From Pseudokineococcus lusitanus (lineage in GTDB: Bacteria > Actinomycetota > Actinomycetes > Actinomycetales > Quadrisphaeraceae), in assembly GCF_003751265.1 (NCBI RefSeq), contig NZ_RJKN01000001.1, positions 372,001-436,000 on the forward strand: DNA of 64,000 nt. Direction: 5' to 3'. Positions 25,970 to 35,260 of the stretch are shown in pieces. Each line of letters opens with the position of its first letter. The stretch's first letter is position 1. The translations under genes were made by a program, and so were the position numbers. The notes beneath the pieces were generated by a model, which saw nothing but the letters and a program-made list of their open reading frames with translations, was not told where the DNA came from and did not search any database.

Positions 25970-27907
25970 GTGACCCCCGACGACCGGTCGAGCAGCGGCC
26001 GCCCCTCCCCCACGACCGCCCGGCTCGAGAGCGGGCGGGCGGACCTCTCCCGAGCCGGCGCCGGGCGCAGCGAGGCCCTCTTCTGGCGGAACCGGGGCGG
26101 CGGGGCGAGCGCCGTCACCGAGCGGGACGACGCGGGGTACGCGGACCTGCGCAGCTACGCGGCCATCGGCGACGGGCGCACCGTGGCCCTCGTGGCCCGG
26201 GACGGCTGCGTCGACTGGATGCCGCTGCCGGACATGGACTCCCCGCCCGCCTTCGCGGCGCTCCTCGACGCCGAGGGCGGTGGGCGCGTGAGCCTCGCCC
26301 CCGTCGAGGACTTCACCGTCGAGCGCGCGTACGTCGAGCACACCAACGTCCTCACGACGACGTTCCGCACGGCCTCCGGCGTCGTCCGCGTCACCGACGC
26401 CCTCAACACGGGCATGGCCGGCCGGCTGCCCTGGGCCGAGCTGGCGCGCCGGGTCGAGGGCCTCGAGGGCTCGGTGCGCCTGCGCGCCGAGGTGCGTCCC
26501 GGCACCTGCCTGGGCACGGCCTCCCCGTGGGTGCAGCGGACGGCGCACGGCGCGGTCCTGCGCGTCGACGGGCTCACCCTGGCGGTCGTCACGGGCGGCG
26601 AGGACGGCCGCGAGGACGACGAGCGGCACATCGCCGTCGACTACGTCACCTCGCCCGGGTCGCGCCACGTCCTCGGCGTCGTCGCCACCGAGCGCGAGCC
26701 GCTGTACCTGCCGCGCGCCGACGACGTCGACGCGGGCCTCGACCGCACCGTCGAGAACTGGACGCGCTGGACGCACGACTTCTACTGGGACGGGCCGTGG
26801 GACGAGGCGGTGCGCCGCAGCGCCCTCGCGCTCAAGCTGCTCCTGTACTCGCCGACGGGCGCCGTCGTCGCTGCCCCGACCACGTCGCTGCCGGAGGACC
26901 CGGGCGGGGGCAAGAACTGGGACTACCGCTACGCGTGGGTCCGCGACATGGCGTACACGCTGCGAGCGCTGTTCCGCTTCGGCCTGCGCGAGGAGGTCCA
27001 CGGCGCCATCAGCTGGCTGCTCGGGACCATCCGCGACCACGGCCCCGAGCCGCAGGTCTTCTACACGCTGTGCGGCGAGCTCCCGGGCGGGCACTCCGAG
27101 CGCGACGTCCCCGGCTACCGCGGCGTCGGGCCGGTCACGAGCGGCAACGCGGCGGCGGACCAGCTCCAGCTCGGCGTCTACGGCGACCTCTTCACCGTCG
27201 TCCGGCTCTACGTCGAGCACGGCAACGTCCTCGACGCCGACACGGGCCGGATGCTCGCCGGGGTCGCCGACATCGCCTGCGACCGGTGGCAGCAGAAGGA
27301 CGCCGGCATGTGGGAGCTCCACGACGAGCAGCACTACACGACGAGCAAGCTCGGCTGCTGGGAGGCGCTGACCGGCGCCGTGCGCCTCGCCGAGCTGGGC
27401 CAGGTCCCCGGCGACCCGGCCCGGTGGCGTGCCGAGGCCGACCGGATCCGCGCGTGGGTCGACGAGCACTGCTGGTCGGAGGAGAAGGGCGCCTACCTCT
27501 GGTACCCGGGCAGCGACGGGCTCGACGCCTCGATCCTGCTCCACGCCATCAGCGGCTTCGACCGCGGCGAGCGCATGAGCCGCACCCTCGACGCGCTGCG
27601 CGCCGAGCTGGGCCACGGGCCGCACCTCTACCGCTACAGCGGGATGGCCGGCGAGGAGGGCACCTTCGTCGCCTGCTCGTTCTGGATGGCCTCGGCGCTG
27701 CACCTCGTCGGCCGCCGGGACGAGGCCCGGGCCCTCATGGACGAGCTCGTCGGCGAGGCCAACGACGTCGGGATCATGGCCGAGATGGTCGACCCGGTGA
27801 CGGGCGACTTCCTCGGGAACCTCCCGCAGGCGCTGAGCCACCTCGCCCTCGTCGGGACGGCGATCACGCTCGCCGACGGCGAGGACGCCATCCCGCGCGT
27901 CGGCTGA
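25970..27907 (+). CDS. Glycoside hydrolase family 15 (glucoamylase/trehalase-like)
   Basis: 645 residues. An unusual ~55-residue Ser/Arg-rich N-terminal extension precedes the GH15 N-domain (LRSYAAIGDGRTVALVARDGCVDWMPLPDMDS). Catalytic (alpha/alpha)6 domain with NWDYRYAWVRDMAYTLRAL, and GEEGTFVACSFWMASALHLVG near the C-terminus carrying the conserved Glu region. No signal peptide, so cytosolic. Actinobacterial members of this kind include trehalases and glucoamylases acting on trehalose, maltose or glucans; specificity cannot be read here. GTG at 25970 is the most upstream plausible start. No trehalose-synthesis genes adjoin it. Confidence 0.9.
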   Translation: MTPDDRSSSGRPSPTTARLESGRADLSRAGAGRSEALFWRNRGGGASAVTERDDAGYADLRSYAAIGDGRTVALVARDGCVDWMPLPDMDSPPAFAALLDAEGGGRVSLAPVEDFTVERAYVEHTNVLTTTFRTASGVVRVTDALNTGMAGRLPWAELARRVEGLEGSVRLRAEVRPGTCLGTASPWVQRTAHGAVLRVDGLTLAVVTGGEDGREDDERHIAVDYVTSPGSRHVLGVVATEREPLYLPRADDVDAGLDRTVENWTRWTHDFYWDGPWDEAVRRSALALKLLLYSPTGAVVAAPTTSLPEDPGGGKNWDYRYAWVRDMAYTLRALFRFGLREEVHGAISWLLGTIRDHGPEPQVFYTLCGELPGGHSERDVPGYRGVGPVTSGNAAADQLQLGVYGDLFTVVRLYVEHGNVLDADTGRMLAGVADIACDRWQQKDAGMWELHDEQHYTTSKLGCWEALTGAVRLAELGQVPGDPARWRAEADRIRAWVDEHCWSEEKGAYLWYPGSDGLDASILLHAISGFDRGERMSRTLDALRAELGHGPHLYRYSGMAGEEGTFVACSFWMASALHLVGRRDEARALMDELVGEANDVGIMAEMVDPVTGDFLGNLPQALSHLALVGTAITLADGEDAIPRVG

Positions 27908-27925
27908 CGGGCGCGGCCGTCGGCG

Positions 27926-28408
27926 TCAGACCAGCGCGGCCGCCGTCGCGACGGCGAGCGCGCCGCCGACGACGACGAGCGCCGCCCCCACGAGGGCGGT
28001 GCGCAGCGGCGACGGGTCGGCGTCCACCCCGGCCGGCGGCCCCAGGACGCGCGCGTGCTCGGGGTCGTCCGGGTCGTGCACCAGCCGGACGGGCGTGCGC
28101 TCGACCCAGCGGCCCGTCGTCGTCGGCCCGGCGACGGTCTCGACCCGACGGCCCTGCGCGGTCGTGAAGGCGACGACCGGCCGGTAGGCCGAGGGGGCGT
28201 CGGGCCCCCGCCCGCGGCGGTGGATCTGCACGTCGACGACGACGCCCGGCACCTCCGCCCCCCGGGCGTCGAGGTCCGCCCGGCGGCGGCGCGCCCGGGC
28301 CGCCCGCGCGAGGCGCAGGACGCCGACCGCGACGACCGCGAGCCCCGCGAGGAGCCCGAGGAGGGGGACGGCGAGCGCGAGGGCGCCACCGCCCGAGGAG
28401 GTCTCCAC
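27926..28408 (-). CDS. DUF3592-like two-helix membrane protein
   Basis: 160 residues. N-terminal helix (about 10-33, LAVPLLGLLAGLAVVAVGVL), an Arg-rich turn, an extracytoplasmic or cytosolic beta domain (VPGVVVDVQIHRRGRG, YRPVVAFTTAQGRRVETVAG, then VRLVHDPDDPEHARVLG) and a C-terminal helix (138-158). The combination of two helices with the vVvFtTaqGr...v.v.Y/H-DP-P pattern is DUF3592. Function unknown. GTG at 28408; weak GAGG upstream. Convergent with the GH15 gene (18 bp) and divergent from the GGDEF-EAL gene. Confidence 0.72.
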   Translation of the reverse strand: METSSGGGALALAVPLLGLLAGLAVVAVGVLRLARAARARRRRADLDARGAEVPGVVVDVQIHRRGRGPDAPSAYRPVVAFTTAQGRRVETVAGPTTTGRWVERTPVRLVHDPDDPEHARVLGPPAGVDADPSPLRTALVGAALVVVGGALAVATAAALV

Positions 28409-28499
28409 GCCGCCAGCCTCGCACGCCGTCGGGTGACGGCCCTCCGCCGTTCGGGGGCGGTGCCTCAGACCCCGTCCTCCCCCCGCCGACAGGGCAGAG

Positions 28500-30323
28500 G
28501 TGGAGGCAGGAGCGTGGCGCCGGGTGCCCGAGGTGGCGACCCCGCACGCGGTCGGGAGCGCCATCGGCGTGCTCTTCGGCGCGGGCGGCCTCGCGGGCCT
28601 CGTCGTCGCCGCCGGCCTCGACCCGGCCGCGGTCCTGCCGCGCGCCGTCGTCGGCGTCGTCAGCGCCGCGGCGGTGGTCGTCGGGGCCGTCGTGTGGCGC
28701 CTGCGCGCCGACTTCCCCGTCCGCGCCTCGCACCCGCTCGTCCTCGCCGGCGTCGCCCTCATCACGACCGCGGTCGTCGTCGCCCCGACGGGGGCGGACG
28801 CACTGGCGCTGGCGGCGGTCTACACCTTCCTCGCGGTCGACGCCTTCGTCTTCTTCGCGCCCCGGACCGCGGTGGCCCACCTCGCGGTCTGCCTGGCGGC
28901 CGCGACGGGCGCGGTCGTCGTGCACCCCGACCTCACGCCCGGCCACGCGCTGGCGCTCGACGTCGTCCTCGTGGCGATCGCCGTCGTCGTGGGCGTCCTC
29001 GCGAGGAAGGCCTCCCGCGCCAGCGTCGACGCCCTGACCGGACTGCCGAACCGGCGCGGGGTCGACCAGGCGCTCGAGCGCCTCGCCCGCGCCGCCGAGC
29101 GGTCCGGCGGCACCCTCGCGGTGGCGCTGCTCGACCTCGACCACTTCAAGGAGGTCAACGACGGCGGCGGGCACGCGGCCGGCGACGCGCTCCTGCGCGA
29201 GACGGCGACCCGCTGGCGCCGCCTGCTGCCCGAGGCCGCCGTCCTCGGCCGCACGGGCGGCGACGAGTTCGCCGTCGTGCTGCCCGGCGCGCCGACGGCG
29301 GAGCTGGCGCTGCTCCTCGCCGCCCTCGTCCGCGACGAGCGCAGCCCGGCGTCCGCGGGGATCGCCCTCTGGTCCCCGCCGGAGAGCCCGTGGGACGCGG
29401 TGCGCCGCGCCGACGGGGCGCTGTACCGCGCCAAGCGCGCCGGCCGCGGCCGCTGCGAGACGGCCGTCGTCGACCCGCTGGAGGAGTCGATGGCCGAGGA
29501 CCTGCTCGTGGCGGTCCGCACGGGCGGGCTCGCGGTGCACTACCAGCCGGTCGTGGCCGCCGAGGACGGCCGGCTCGTCGGCGTCGAGGCCCTCGCCCGC
29601 TGGACGCACCCGGTGCGCGGGCGGGTCGGCCCTGACGTCTTCGTCGCCGTCGCGGAGCGGCACGGCTTCGTCGGCGAGCTCGGCACCGCCGTGCTCCGGC
29701 AGGCGTGCCGCGAGCTGGCGGCCCTGCCGGGGGCCGTCGACGCCGGGGTCTCCCTCGCCGTCAACGTCTCGGGGCTCGAGCTCGTCGAGACGGGCTACGT
29801 GCGTCGTCTCGGCGAGGTGCTGCGCGGGACCGGCTGGCCCGCCCACCTGCTCGTCCTCGAGGTCACCGAGTCGGTCGTCGAGGGCGACGCGGCGCGGGCG
29901 CTCTCGACGCTCGCGGACGCCCGGGCGCTCGGCGTGCGGGTCGCCGTCGACGACTTCGGCACCGGGTACTCGGCCCTCAGCCGTCTCGACCACCTCCGCG
30001 CGGCCTACCTCAAGCTCGACGCCACCTTCACGGCCACCGTCCACACGAGCGAGCGCCGCACCCAGCTGGTGCGGGCCGTCACGGCGCTGAGCCGGACCCT
30101 CGGGCTCGGCGTCGTCGCCGAGGGCGTCGAGACGCCCGACCAGGCACGGCTCCTCGCCGACCTCGGGTGCGACTACCTCCAGGGCTACCACCTCGGCCGC
30201 CCGGAGCCGGTGGCCGCGCTCGCGGCCCGGATGGCCGGCGCGGCCGCGCCCCGGGTGCCCGACCAGCGCACGGGCACCGCCCGCGCGACGGCGGGGTCGT
30301 CGGGCGCTCCCGCGGAGGTCTAG
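28500..30323 (+). CDS. Membrane GGDEF-EAL protein (cyclic di-GMP turnover)
   Basis: 607 residues. Six transmembrane helices (about 18-168) followed by GGDEF (about 173-325) with DALTGLPNRRG and intact GGDEF at 253-257, then EAL (about 332-575) with EAL at 363-365, NVSG, and DDFGTGYS. Both catalytic signatures are present, so it could be a cyclase, a phosphodiesterase or both. The RxxD inhibitory site expected five residues before GGDEF is absent, so product feedback is probably lost. GTG at 28500 chosen; GTG at 28524 or 28533 is possible after AGGAG. The TAG stop forms part of the rnpB -10 box. Confidence 0.92.
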   Translation: MEAGAWRRVPEVATPHAVGSAIGVLFGAGGLAGLVVAAGLDPAAVLPRAVVGVVSAAAVVVGAVVWRLRADFPVRASHPLVLAGVALITTAVVVAPTGADALALAAVYTFLAVDAFVFFAPRTAVAHLAVCLAAATGAVVVHPDLTPGHALALDVVLVAIAVVVGVLARKASRASVDALTGLPNRRGVDQALERLARAAERSGGTLAVALLDLDHFKEVNDGGGHAAGDALLRETATRWRRLLPEAAVLGRTGGDEFAVVLPGAPTAELALLLAALVRDERSPASAGIALWSPPESPWDAVRRADGALYRAKRAGRGRCETAVVDPLEESMAEDLLVAVRTGGLAVHYQPVVAAEDGRLVGVEALARWTHPVRGRVGPDVFVAVAERHGFVGELGTAVLRQACRELAALPGAVDAGVSLAVNVSGLELVETGYVRRLGEVLRGTGWPAHLLVLEVTESVVEGDAARALSTLADARALGVRVAVDDFGTGYSALSRLDHLRAAYLKLDATFTATVHTSERRTQLVRAVTALSRTLGLGVVAEGVETPDQARLLADLGCDYLQGYHLGRPEPVAALAARMAGAAAPRVPDQRTGTARATAGSSGAPAEV

Positions 30324-30326
30324 CCT
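30321..30326 (+). promoter_or_regulatory. -10 box of rnpB overlapping a stop codon
   Basis: TAGCCT (30321-30326) lies 7 nt before the first paired base of the RNase P RNA and begins with the TAG stop codon of the upstream GGDEF-EAL gene. No convincing -35 seen. Confidence 0.5.
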
Positions 30327-30333
30327 TTCCCCC

Positions 30334-30731
30334 GCGGACGAGTCGGCTGGGCGGCCGCGTCGTCGTCCTCCGGGACGGCGCCGAGGAACGTCCGGGCTCC
30401 GCAGGGCAGGGTGGTGGGTAACGCCCACCCGGGGTGACCCGCGGGACAGTGCCACAGAGAGAAGACCGCCACGGACCGTCCTCGGACGGCCCGCGGTAAG
30501 GGTGAAACGGTGGTGCAAGAGACCACCAGCACCCCCGGTGACGGGGGTGGCTCGGCAAACCCCACCCGGAGCAAGACCAGACAGGCAGCGTCCGAGGGCG
30601 GCCCGCCCGAGCTGCCGGGTAGGTCGCTGGAGGCGTGCGGCGACGTACGCCCGAGATGGATGGTCGCCCCCTCGCCAGTGCCGGTGACGGCGGCGGGGGA
30701 CAGAACCCGGCGTACAGGCCGGCTCGTCCGC
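30334..30731 (+). ncRNA. rnpB: RNase P RNA, bacterial type A
   Basis: Catalytic RNA that matures tRNA 5' ends. Ends are defined by the P1 helix: GCGGACGAG (30334-30342) pairs with CTCGTCCGC (30723-30731), giving about 398 nt. Internal hallmarks in the right order: GAGGAACGTCCGGGCT (P3/P4 side), CACAGAGAGAAGACCGCC, GGTAAGGGTGAAACGGTG, GTGCAAGAGACCACCAGC, CTCGGCAAACCCCACC, GAGCAAGACCAGACAGG, and GACAGAACCCGGCGTACAGG near the 3' end. Recognition is by these conserved blocks. The stretch 30732-30880 between rnpB and the next gene holds GC-rich inverted repeats but no gene that I can support. Confidence 0.95.
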
Positions 30732-30880
30732 ACACGAGCCCCCGGCGGGCGCAGGGCCGCAGGAGCGAGCGCGGTCGCCGCTGCGCGGCGAGCCGCCGAC
30801 CTGCGGTCACGCGGCGTGCCCGAGACTTGCCCCTGCGTCCTTGCGCACCCGCCGTCGTCGTCGCCCCGAGGAGCTCTCAC

Positions 30881-32029
30881 GTGCCCCCGACCTCCCCCCG
30901 CGTGGTCGTCGTCGGCGCGGGCGTCGGCGGCCTCGCCGCCGCCGTCGCGCTGGCGGCCCACGGCCACGAGGTCCGGGTCGTCGAGGAGGCGCCCGCCGTG
31001 CGGGCGGGCGGCGGCGCCGTGACGCTCTGGCCGGGCGCCGTCGCCGTCCTGGCCGGCCTCGGGGTCGACGTCGTGCCGCTCGGCCGGCCGCTCACCGCGA
31101 TGGAGCGCCACGCCGCCGACGGGTCGCCCCAGCTCCGGCTCGACCTCGCCCGCGCCGCGCGGCGCGCCGGCTCCCCCGTCGTCACGGTGCCCCGCGGCCG
31201 GCTCGTCGAGGCGCTCGCCGCGGCCGCGACGGAGGCGGGCGTCGTCGTCCGCACGGGCGCCGGCGTCGCCGCCCTCACCGGCCGCCAGGGCGAGGGCGCC
31301 GGCGTCGCCCTCGCCGACGGGGACGTCGAGGTGGCGGACGTCGTCGTCGGCGCCGACGGCGCCCGATCCGCGGTCCGGCGGGTGCTGCACGGCGACCCGA
31401 TCGTCCTCGGCCCCGGCACCACGTGGCAGCCGCCGCCCGCGCCCACCGGCACGGCGGTCGACGACGGCGCCACGTGCGTGCTCGTCGTGGGCCCCGCGGG
31501 CATGGTCGGTCTCAACCCGTGCGGCGGCGGACGCACCCAGGTGTGGTGGGACGTCCGCACCCCGCTGCCCGGCGACGACGACCCCCGCGCCGCCCTGCGC
31601 GAGCGCTTCGGCGGGTACCGCTCCCCCGCCGCCCGGGCCGCCCTCGACCTGCTCGACGACCCCCACCTGCCCCTGCTGCCCTACCCGCGGGCGGCCTACC
31701 GGGTGCACCGGCCCTGGGGGCGGGGCGCTGTCACCCTCCTCGGCGACGCCGCCCACGCCGTCCCCCCGTCGCTGGCGCAGGGCACCAACCAGGCGCTGCT
31801 CGACGCCGCGGCCCTCGCCCGCCACCTGCCGCACCCCGACGGTCCCGTGGCCGGGCTGCGGGCGTACGAGCACGACGCCGGGCGGCGCGCCCGCGTCGTC
31901 AGCGCCCTCTCGCGCGCCGAGCTGACGGGCCGCGACGCCCCGACCCCGCTCCTGCGGGCCGTGCCGGGCGCCGCCGTCCGCGCGGGGCTCGGCGCGTGGA
32001 TGCGGGCCTCGGGCAGCCGCGCCTCCTGA
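30881..32029 (+). CDS. FAD-dependent monooxygenase (PHBH-like)
   Basis: 382 residues. FAD-binding GAGVGG at the N-terminus, second FAD/NAD(P)H motif VVGADGARSAVR, and LLGDAAHAVPPSLAQGTNQAL binding the FAD ribityl. These define a class A flavoprotein hydroxylase; the substrate, probably an aromatic compound, is unknown. GTG at 30881 follows GAGGAG (30868-30873) by 7 nt. Cytosolic. Convergent with the metallo-hydrolase gene (7 bp gap). Confidence 0.9.
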   Translation: MPPTSPRVVVVGAGVGGLAAAVALAAHGHEVRVVEEAPAVRAGGGAVTLWPGAVAVLAGLGVDVVPLGRPLTAMERHAADGSPQLRLDLARAARRAGSPVVTVPRGRLVEALAAAATEAGVVVRTGAGVAALTGRQGEGAGVALADGDVEVADVVVGADGARSAVRRVLHGDPIVLGPGTTWQPPPAPTGTAVDDGATCVLVVGPAGMVGLNPCGGGRTQVWWDVRTPLPGDDDPRAALRERFGGYRSPAARAALDLLDDPHLPLLPYPRAAYRVHRPWGRGAVTLLGDAAHAVPPSLAQGTNQALLDAAALARHLPHPDGPVAGLRAYEHDAGRRARVVSALSRAELTGRDAPTPLLRAVPGAAVRAGLGAWMRASGSRAS

Positions 32030-32036
32030 GCCTCCC

Positions 32037-32933
32037 TCACGGCACGAGCGAGACCGTCTCCCCCCGCCCGACGACCCGCAGCTGCCCGGGCATCCCTCCG
32101 CGCGAGGCCCGCAGCCCCCACTCGTCGGTGAAGTGCCCGAGGGCGGAGCGGAAGACGGTGTAGTCGTCGTGGTGGACGGGCACGGTCACGCGCGGCTCGA
32201 GCATCTGGACGACGTCGGCGCCCTGCTTGGCGTCCATCGTCACGAGCAGCCCCAGCACCCGCGTCCCGCCCAGGTGGAGCACCGCGGCGTCGAGCGGCCC
32301 GCAGCGGCCCGTCACCTGCCGGAGGAACTCGCGGCGGAGGGTGTCGCCGCTGACCCAGAGCCGGTGGACGAGCTCGTCGCCGCGGAAGAGCTCGTGGACG
32401 GTCCCCATGACGTCGGGCAGCAGGCGCGCCACGGGACCGGGCCCGTGGGTGCCGGGCGTGCTCGTGATCCGCAACGTCCAGCCGTCCCGGTGCATCTCGG
32501 TGCTCGTCCACGTCGCGAGCTCGGCCGCTCCCCCGAAGCCCCAGCGCTGCAGGCGGTCCGCCGCCGGCCCGGTCGTCACGACGGGGAGGTCGCGCGCCAG
32601 GCCGCGGCGCGCGACCCGGTCGAAGTGGTCGCCGTGGAGGTGGCTCAGCACGACGGCGTCGAGCGGCGGCAGCTCGTCGACCTGCAGCGCCGGCTCGGAG
32701 AGGCGCTTGCTGACGAGGCCGTGGCCGAGCCAGGCGCGCTGGCCGCGGTGGAGGAAGTTCGGGTCGGTGAGCAGGGTGAAGGGGCCGAGCTCGAGCAGCG
32801 TCGTCGCCGTCCCGACGAAGGTCAGCCGGGCCACCGGCTCGTCCCCGCCCTCGGTCCACGGGCGCGGCAGCACCGCCCGGCCCCGCGTCGTGCCCTGCGC
32901 GCCGTCCCTGCCGTGCCCCGCCGTCGACGTCAT
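32037..32933 (-). CDS. MBL-fold metal-dependent hydrolase (UlaG-like)
   Basis: 298 residues. Zinc ligands in SHLHGDHFD (His98, His100, Asp102, His103), then TPGTHGPGP, SGDTL and PVHHDDYTVF for the remaining ligands. The lack of a nearby lactam or ribonuclease helper domain and the Asp-rich pattern place it with UlaG-like lactonase/phosphodiesterase members; substrate unknown. ATG at 32933 follows GAGGGG by 5 nt. A long Gly/Arg-rich N-terminal stretch of ~30 residues precedes the fold. Separated from the upstream secreted hydrolase gene by a strong terminator. Confidence 0.88.
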   Translation of the reverse strand: MTSTAGHGRDGAQGTTRGRAVLPRPWTEGGDEPVARLTFVGTATTLLELGPFTLLTDPNFLHRGQRAWLGHGLVSKRLSEPALQVDELPPLDAVVLSHLHGDHFDRVARRGLARDLPVVTTGPAADRLQRWGFGGAAELATWTSTEMHRDGWTLRITSTPGTHGPGPVARLLPDVMGTVHELFRGDELVHRLWVSGDTLRREFLRQVTGRCGPLDAAVLHLGGTRVLGLLVTMDAKQGADVVQMLEPRVTVPVHHDDYTVFRSALGHFTDEWGLRASRGGMPGQLRVVGRGETVSLVP

Positions 32934-33021
32934 GACGTCCCCTCGCTGGCGCGAGGACGCCGTGGCTCCACGTCCCGCACCGCCCACGCTGGGCGACGCG
33001 GCCGCCCGCGGCAACCGCGCG

Positions 33022-33063
33022 CGACGACGCCCCCGGTCCGCGGCGGGACCGGGGGCGTCGTCG
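33022..33063 (-). terminator. Strong hairpin terminator after the secreted hydrolase gene
   Basis: Perfect 18-bp stem (33022-33039 with 33046-33063) and 6-nt loop, 15 nt past the stop of the minus-strand hydrolase gene. Confidence 0.85.
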
Positions 33064-33078
33064 GGACGTGCGCGCGGG

Positions 33079-34908
33079 TCAGCGGCTGCCGGTGAGGACG
33101 GCCGTGCGCGCGAGCGCCTCCCGCGCGGCGGCGGCGACGGCGTCGTCGTCCGCCGCGAGCGCGCGGGCCTGCAGCGGGGCGACGGCCAGCGGCGGGAAGG
33201 CCGGGACGTCCTGCCCGCAGACCGCGCCGCTCGCGGGCGCCTCGACGTCGACGAGGTAGCGGGTGACGAGCGCGTCGGCGCAGGCGCTGAGCCCGATCGT
33301 CGTGTGCCCGACGCCCTCGACGGTGAGCAGCCGGCCGTCGGGGAAGGACGCCGCGTACGGGGCGGTGAAGTCGTACGCCGTGGCCGGGTCCGACGTCGTG
33401 CCCGCGACGAGGACGGGGATCTCGGTGTCCTGGTCCCACGGGCCGAGGTAGGCGTCCGGGTCCTCCGCGCCGAGGCCCTCGCACTGCACGCCCACCCAGG
33501 CGCGGAAGCGGCCGAAGTGGGGCGCGACCTCGTCCTGGGCCTCGGCGAGGGGGGCGTAGGCGGCGCGGCTGCCCGGGCGCGCCGTCTCGGCGCAGAGGCT
33601 CGCGTAGGCACCGCCGATGGAGGGGTACTCCTCGCCGACCCGACCGGCGAGCGAGGGGGCGGCACCGCGGGTCGCCGTCAGGCCGGCGTCCTCGAGCGCC
33701 GCCAGCACGGCGCCGGTGCGGACGAGGGCCCGCTCGCGCTCCTCGGGCGTGGTGCCTGCCTGCTGCAGGACGAAGACCTCGGCGAGGGTCTGGTCGACGA
33801 GCGTGAAGGTCGCGGGGTTGTAGAGCAGCGTGAAGACCGTCGCCACGGTCGTCGCGTAGTCGAGCACGACGGGCTCGCCCTCGACCGGGATGGTCAGCGG
33901 CTCCTCGCGCAGGCCCTGCAGCGCCGCCTCGGCGACCTCGGCCGGGTCGCCGAGCTGCGCGAGGTAGCAGCCCTCGGGGCCGGCCTCGGCGCAGAGGCGC
34001 AGCAGCTCGTCGAAGGTCTCGCTCGCGGCGACGCCCTGGCCGGTACGGACGCCGACGGAGAGCGGGTCGCGGCCGCTCGGGTCGCCGACCCACGTGGCCG
34101 GGTCGAGGGTCCCGTCGATGAAGAGGGCTCGCGCCCGGGTCGGGAAGAGCTTGGCGTAGGTCGCCCCGAGGACGGAGCCGTAGCTGTAGCCGGCGTAGGT
34201 GAGGCCCTCGTCGCCGACGGCCTGGCGCAGCAGGTCCATGTCACGCGCGACGTTGGCCGTGGAGCTGGAGTCGAGGCGCTCGGACGACGTGGCACCGCAG
34301 CGCGACGTCAGGCGTGCGTTCGACGCGAGGAAGGGGGCGACCTCGGCGTCGGCGACCGGGAAGGCGATCGGTGCCTGCTGGAGGAGGAAGTCGGTCTCGG
34401 CCTGCGCCGTGCGGAAGCACGTGGCGGGCGTCGACCGGCCGACCCCCCGCGGGTCGAAGCCGAGGACGTCGAAGCGGGCGCGGACCTCGGGGGTGTACGC
34501 GACCGCCGCGCTCTGCTGGACGAAGTCGACGCCCGAGCCACCGGGACCACCAGGGTTCGTGAAGAGGGTGCCGATGCGCTGCGCGGGGTCGGACGCCGGC
34601 AGGCGGGTCAGCGCGACGGTGCTCGTGAGCCCGTCCGGACGGTCGTAGTCCTCGGGCACCTCGACGGTGGCGCACTCGAAAGCCGCGAGCGCGGGGACCG
34701 GCGCCCCGTCGGGGCCGGTGCAGGCGGCCCAGTCGATCTCGGGCACCGGCGCGCTGACACCCCCGGTGGCGAGGTCGGCGGCGGGCGCGGACGGGGCGGC
34801 CGGCGTCGTGGCGGCCGTGGTCGGCGACGCGACCACGAGCGAGACGACGACCGCGGCCACACCCCCGGCGGCGGCGGCGCGACGGCGCGGGCTGGGCTGA
34901 CGGGACAT
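33079..34908 (-). CDS. Secreted alpha/beta-hydrolase, tripeptidyl aminopeptidase-like (S33)
   Basis: 609 residues. Signal peptide: basic MSRQPSPRRR, hydrophobic core GGVAAVVVSLVV, cleavage near ASPTTAA. Mature enzyme has FTNPGGPGGSG (oxyanion region), FDPRGVG, nucleophile elbow GYSYGS (Ser242), and a C-terminal TAP-like segment with VLVAGTTSDPATAY (Asp) and GVGHTTIG (His). Homologous to Streptomyces secreted tripeptidyl aminopeptidases SlpD/SlpE/Tap, so probably an exported peptidase. ATG at 34908 with AGGAG 7 nt upstream. Ends at a strong terminator; the upstream intergenic region (34909-35260) holds a 41-bp repeat array. Confidence 0.9.
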   Translation of the reverse strand: MSRQPSPRRRAAAAGGVAAVVVSLVVASPTTAATTPAAPSAPAADLATGGVSAPVPEIDWAACTGPDGAPVPALAAFECATVEVPEDYDRPDGLTSTVALTRLPASDPAQRIGTLFTNPGGPGGSGVDFVQQSAAVAYTPEVRARFDVLGFDPRGVGRSTPATCFRTAQAETDFLLQQAPIAFPVADAEVAPFLASNARLTSRCGATSSERLDSSSTANVARDMDLLRQAVGDEGLTYAGYSYGSVLGATYAKLFPTRARALFIDGTLDPATWVGDPSGRDPLSVGVRTGQGVAASETFDELLRLCAEAGPEGCYLAQLGDPAEVAEAALQGLREEPLTIPVEGEPVVLDYATTVATVFTLLYNPATFTLVDQTLAEVFVLQQAGTTPEERERALVRTGAVLAALEDAGLTATRGAAPSLAGRVGEEYPSIGGAYASLCAETARPGSRAAYAPLAEAQDEVAPHFGRFRAWVGVQCEGLGAEDPDAYLGPWDQDTEIPVLVAGTTSDPATAYDFTAPYAASFPDGRLLTVEGVGHTTIGLSACADALVTRYLVDVEAPASGAVCGQDVPAFPPLAVAPLQARALAADDDAVAAAAREALARTAVLTGSR

Positions 34909-35062
34909 GCGGGTCTCCTCGGGACGGGGACGACGGCGCCCGCGACGCTAGGGCCGCCGTCGTGCCCGGTGCGTCCCCTTGTGGGGGGACCCGCGCCTCC
35001 GCCCGGAGGGGGACCCGACCCGCCGCCCGTGGCCGTGCGGCGTCCTTCCGGGGCGTCCAGTC

Positions 35063-35184
35063 GGCACTTCGGCGCCCATCTGCCGCCCGAGCGGCACTCT
35101 GACGGCACTTCGGCGCCCATCTGCCACCTGATCGGCACCCTGACGGCACTTCGGCGCACATCTGCCGCCCGGGGGCGGCACCCT
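35063..35184. repeat. Three tandem copies of a 41-bp repeat
   Basis: Units start at 35063, 35104 and 35145, each beginning GGCACTTCGGCGC and containing CATCTGCC and ending near CTGAC. They fill much of the 352-bp divergent gap between the secreted hydrolase and yaaA, which otherwise shows no gene. The leading 13-nt core reappears in the array at 60927-61020 with the same period. No CRISPR-like spacers. Confidence 0.85.
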
Positions 35185-35260
35185 GTCGACACCTCGCCGC
35201 CACGGGGACGCCGCGCGGCCGCGCACGGCGTCACTCCTCGGACTCCCTACGCTGCCCCGC

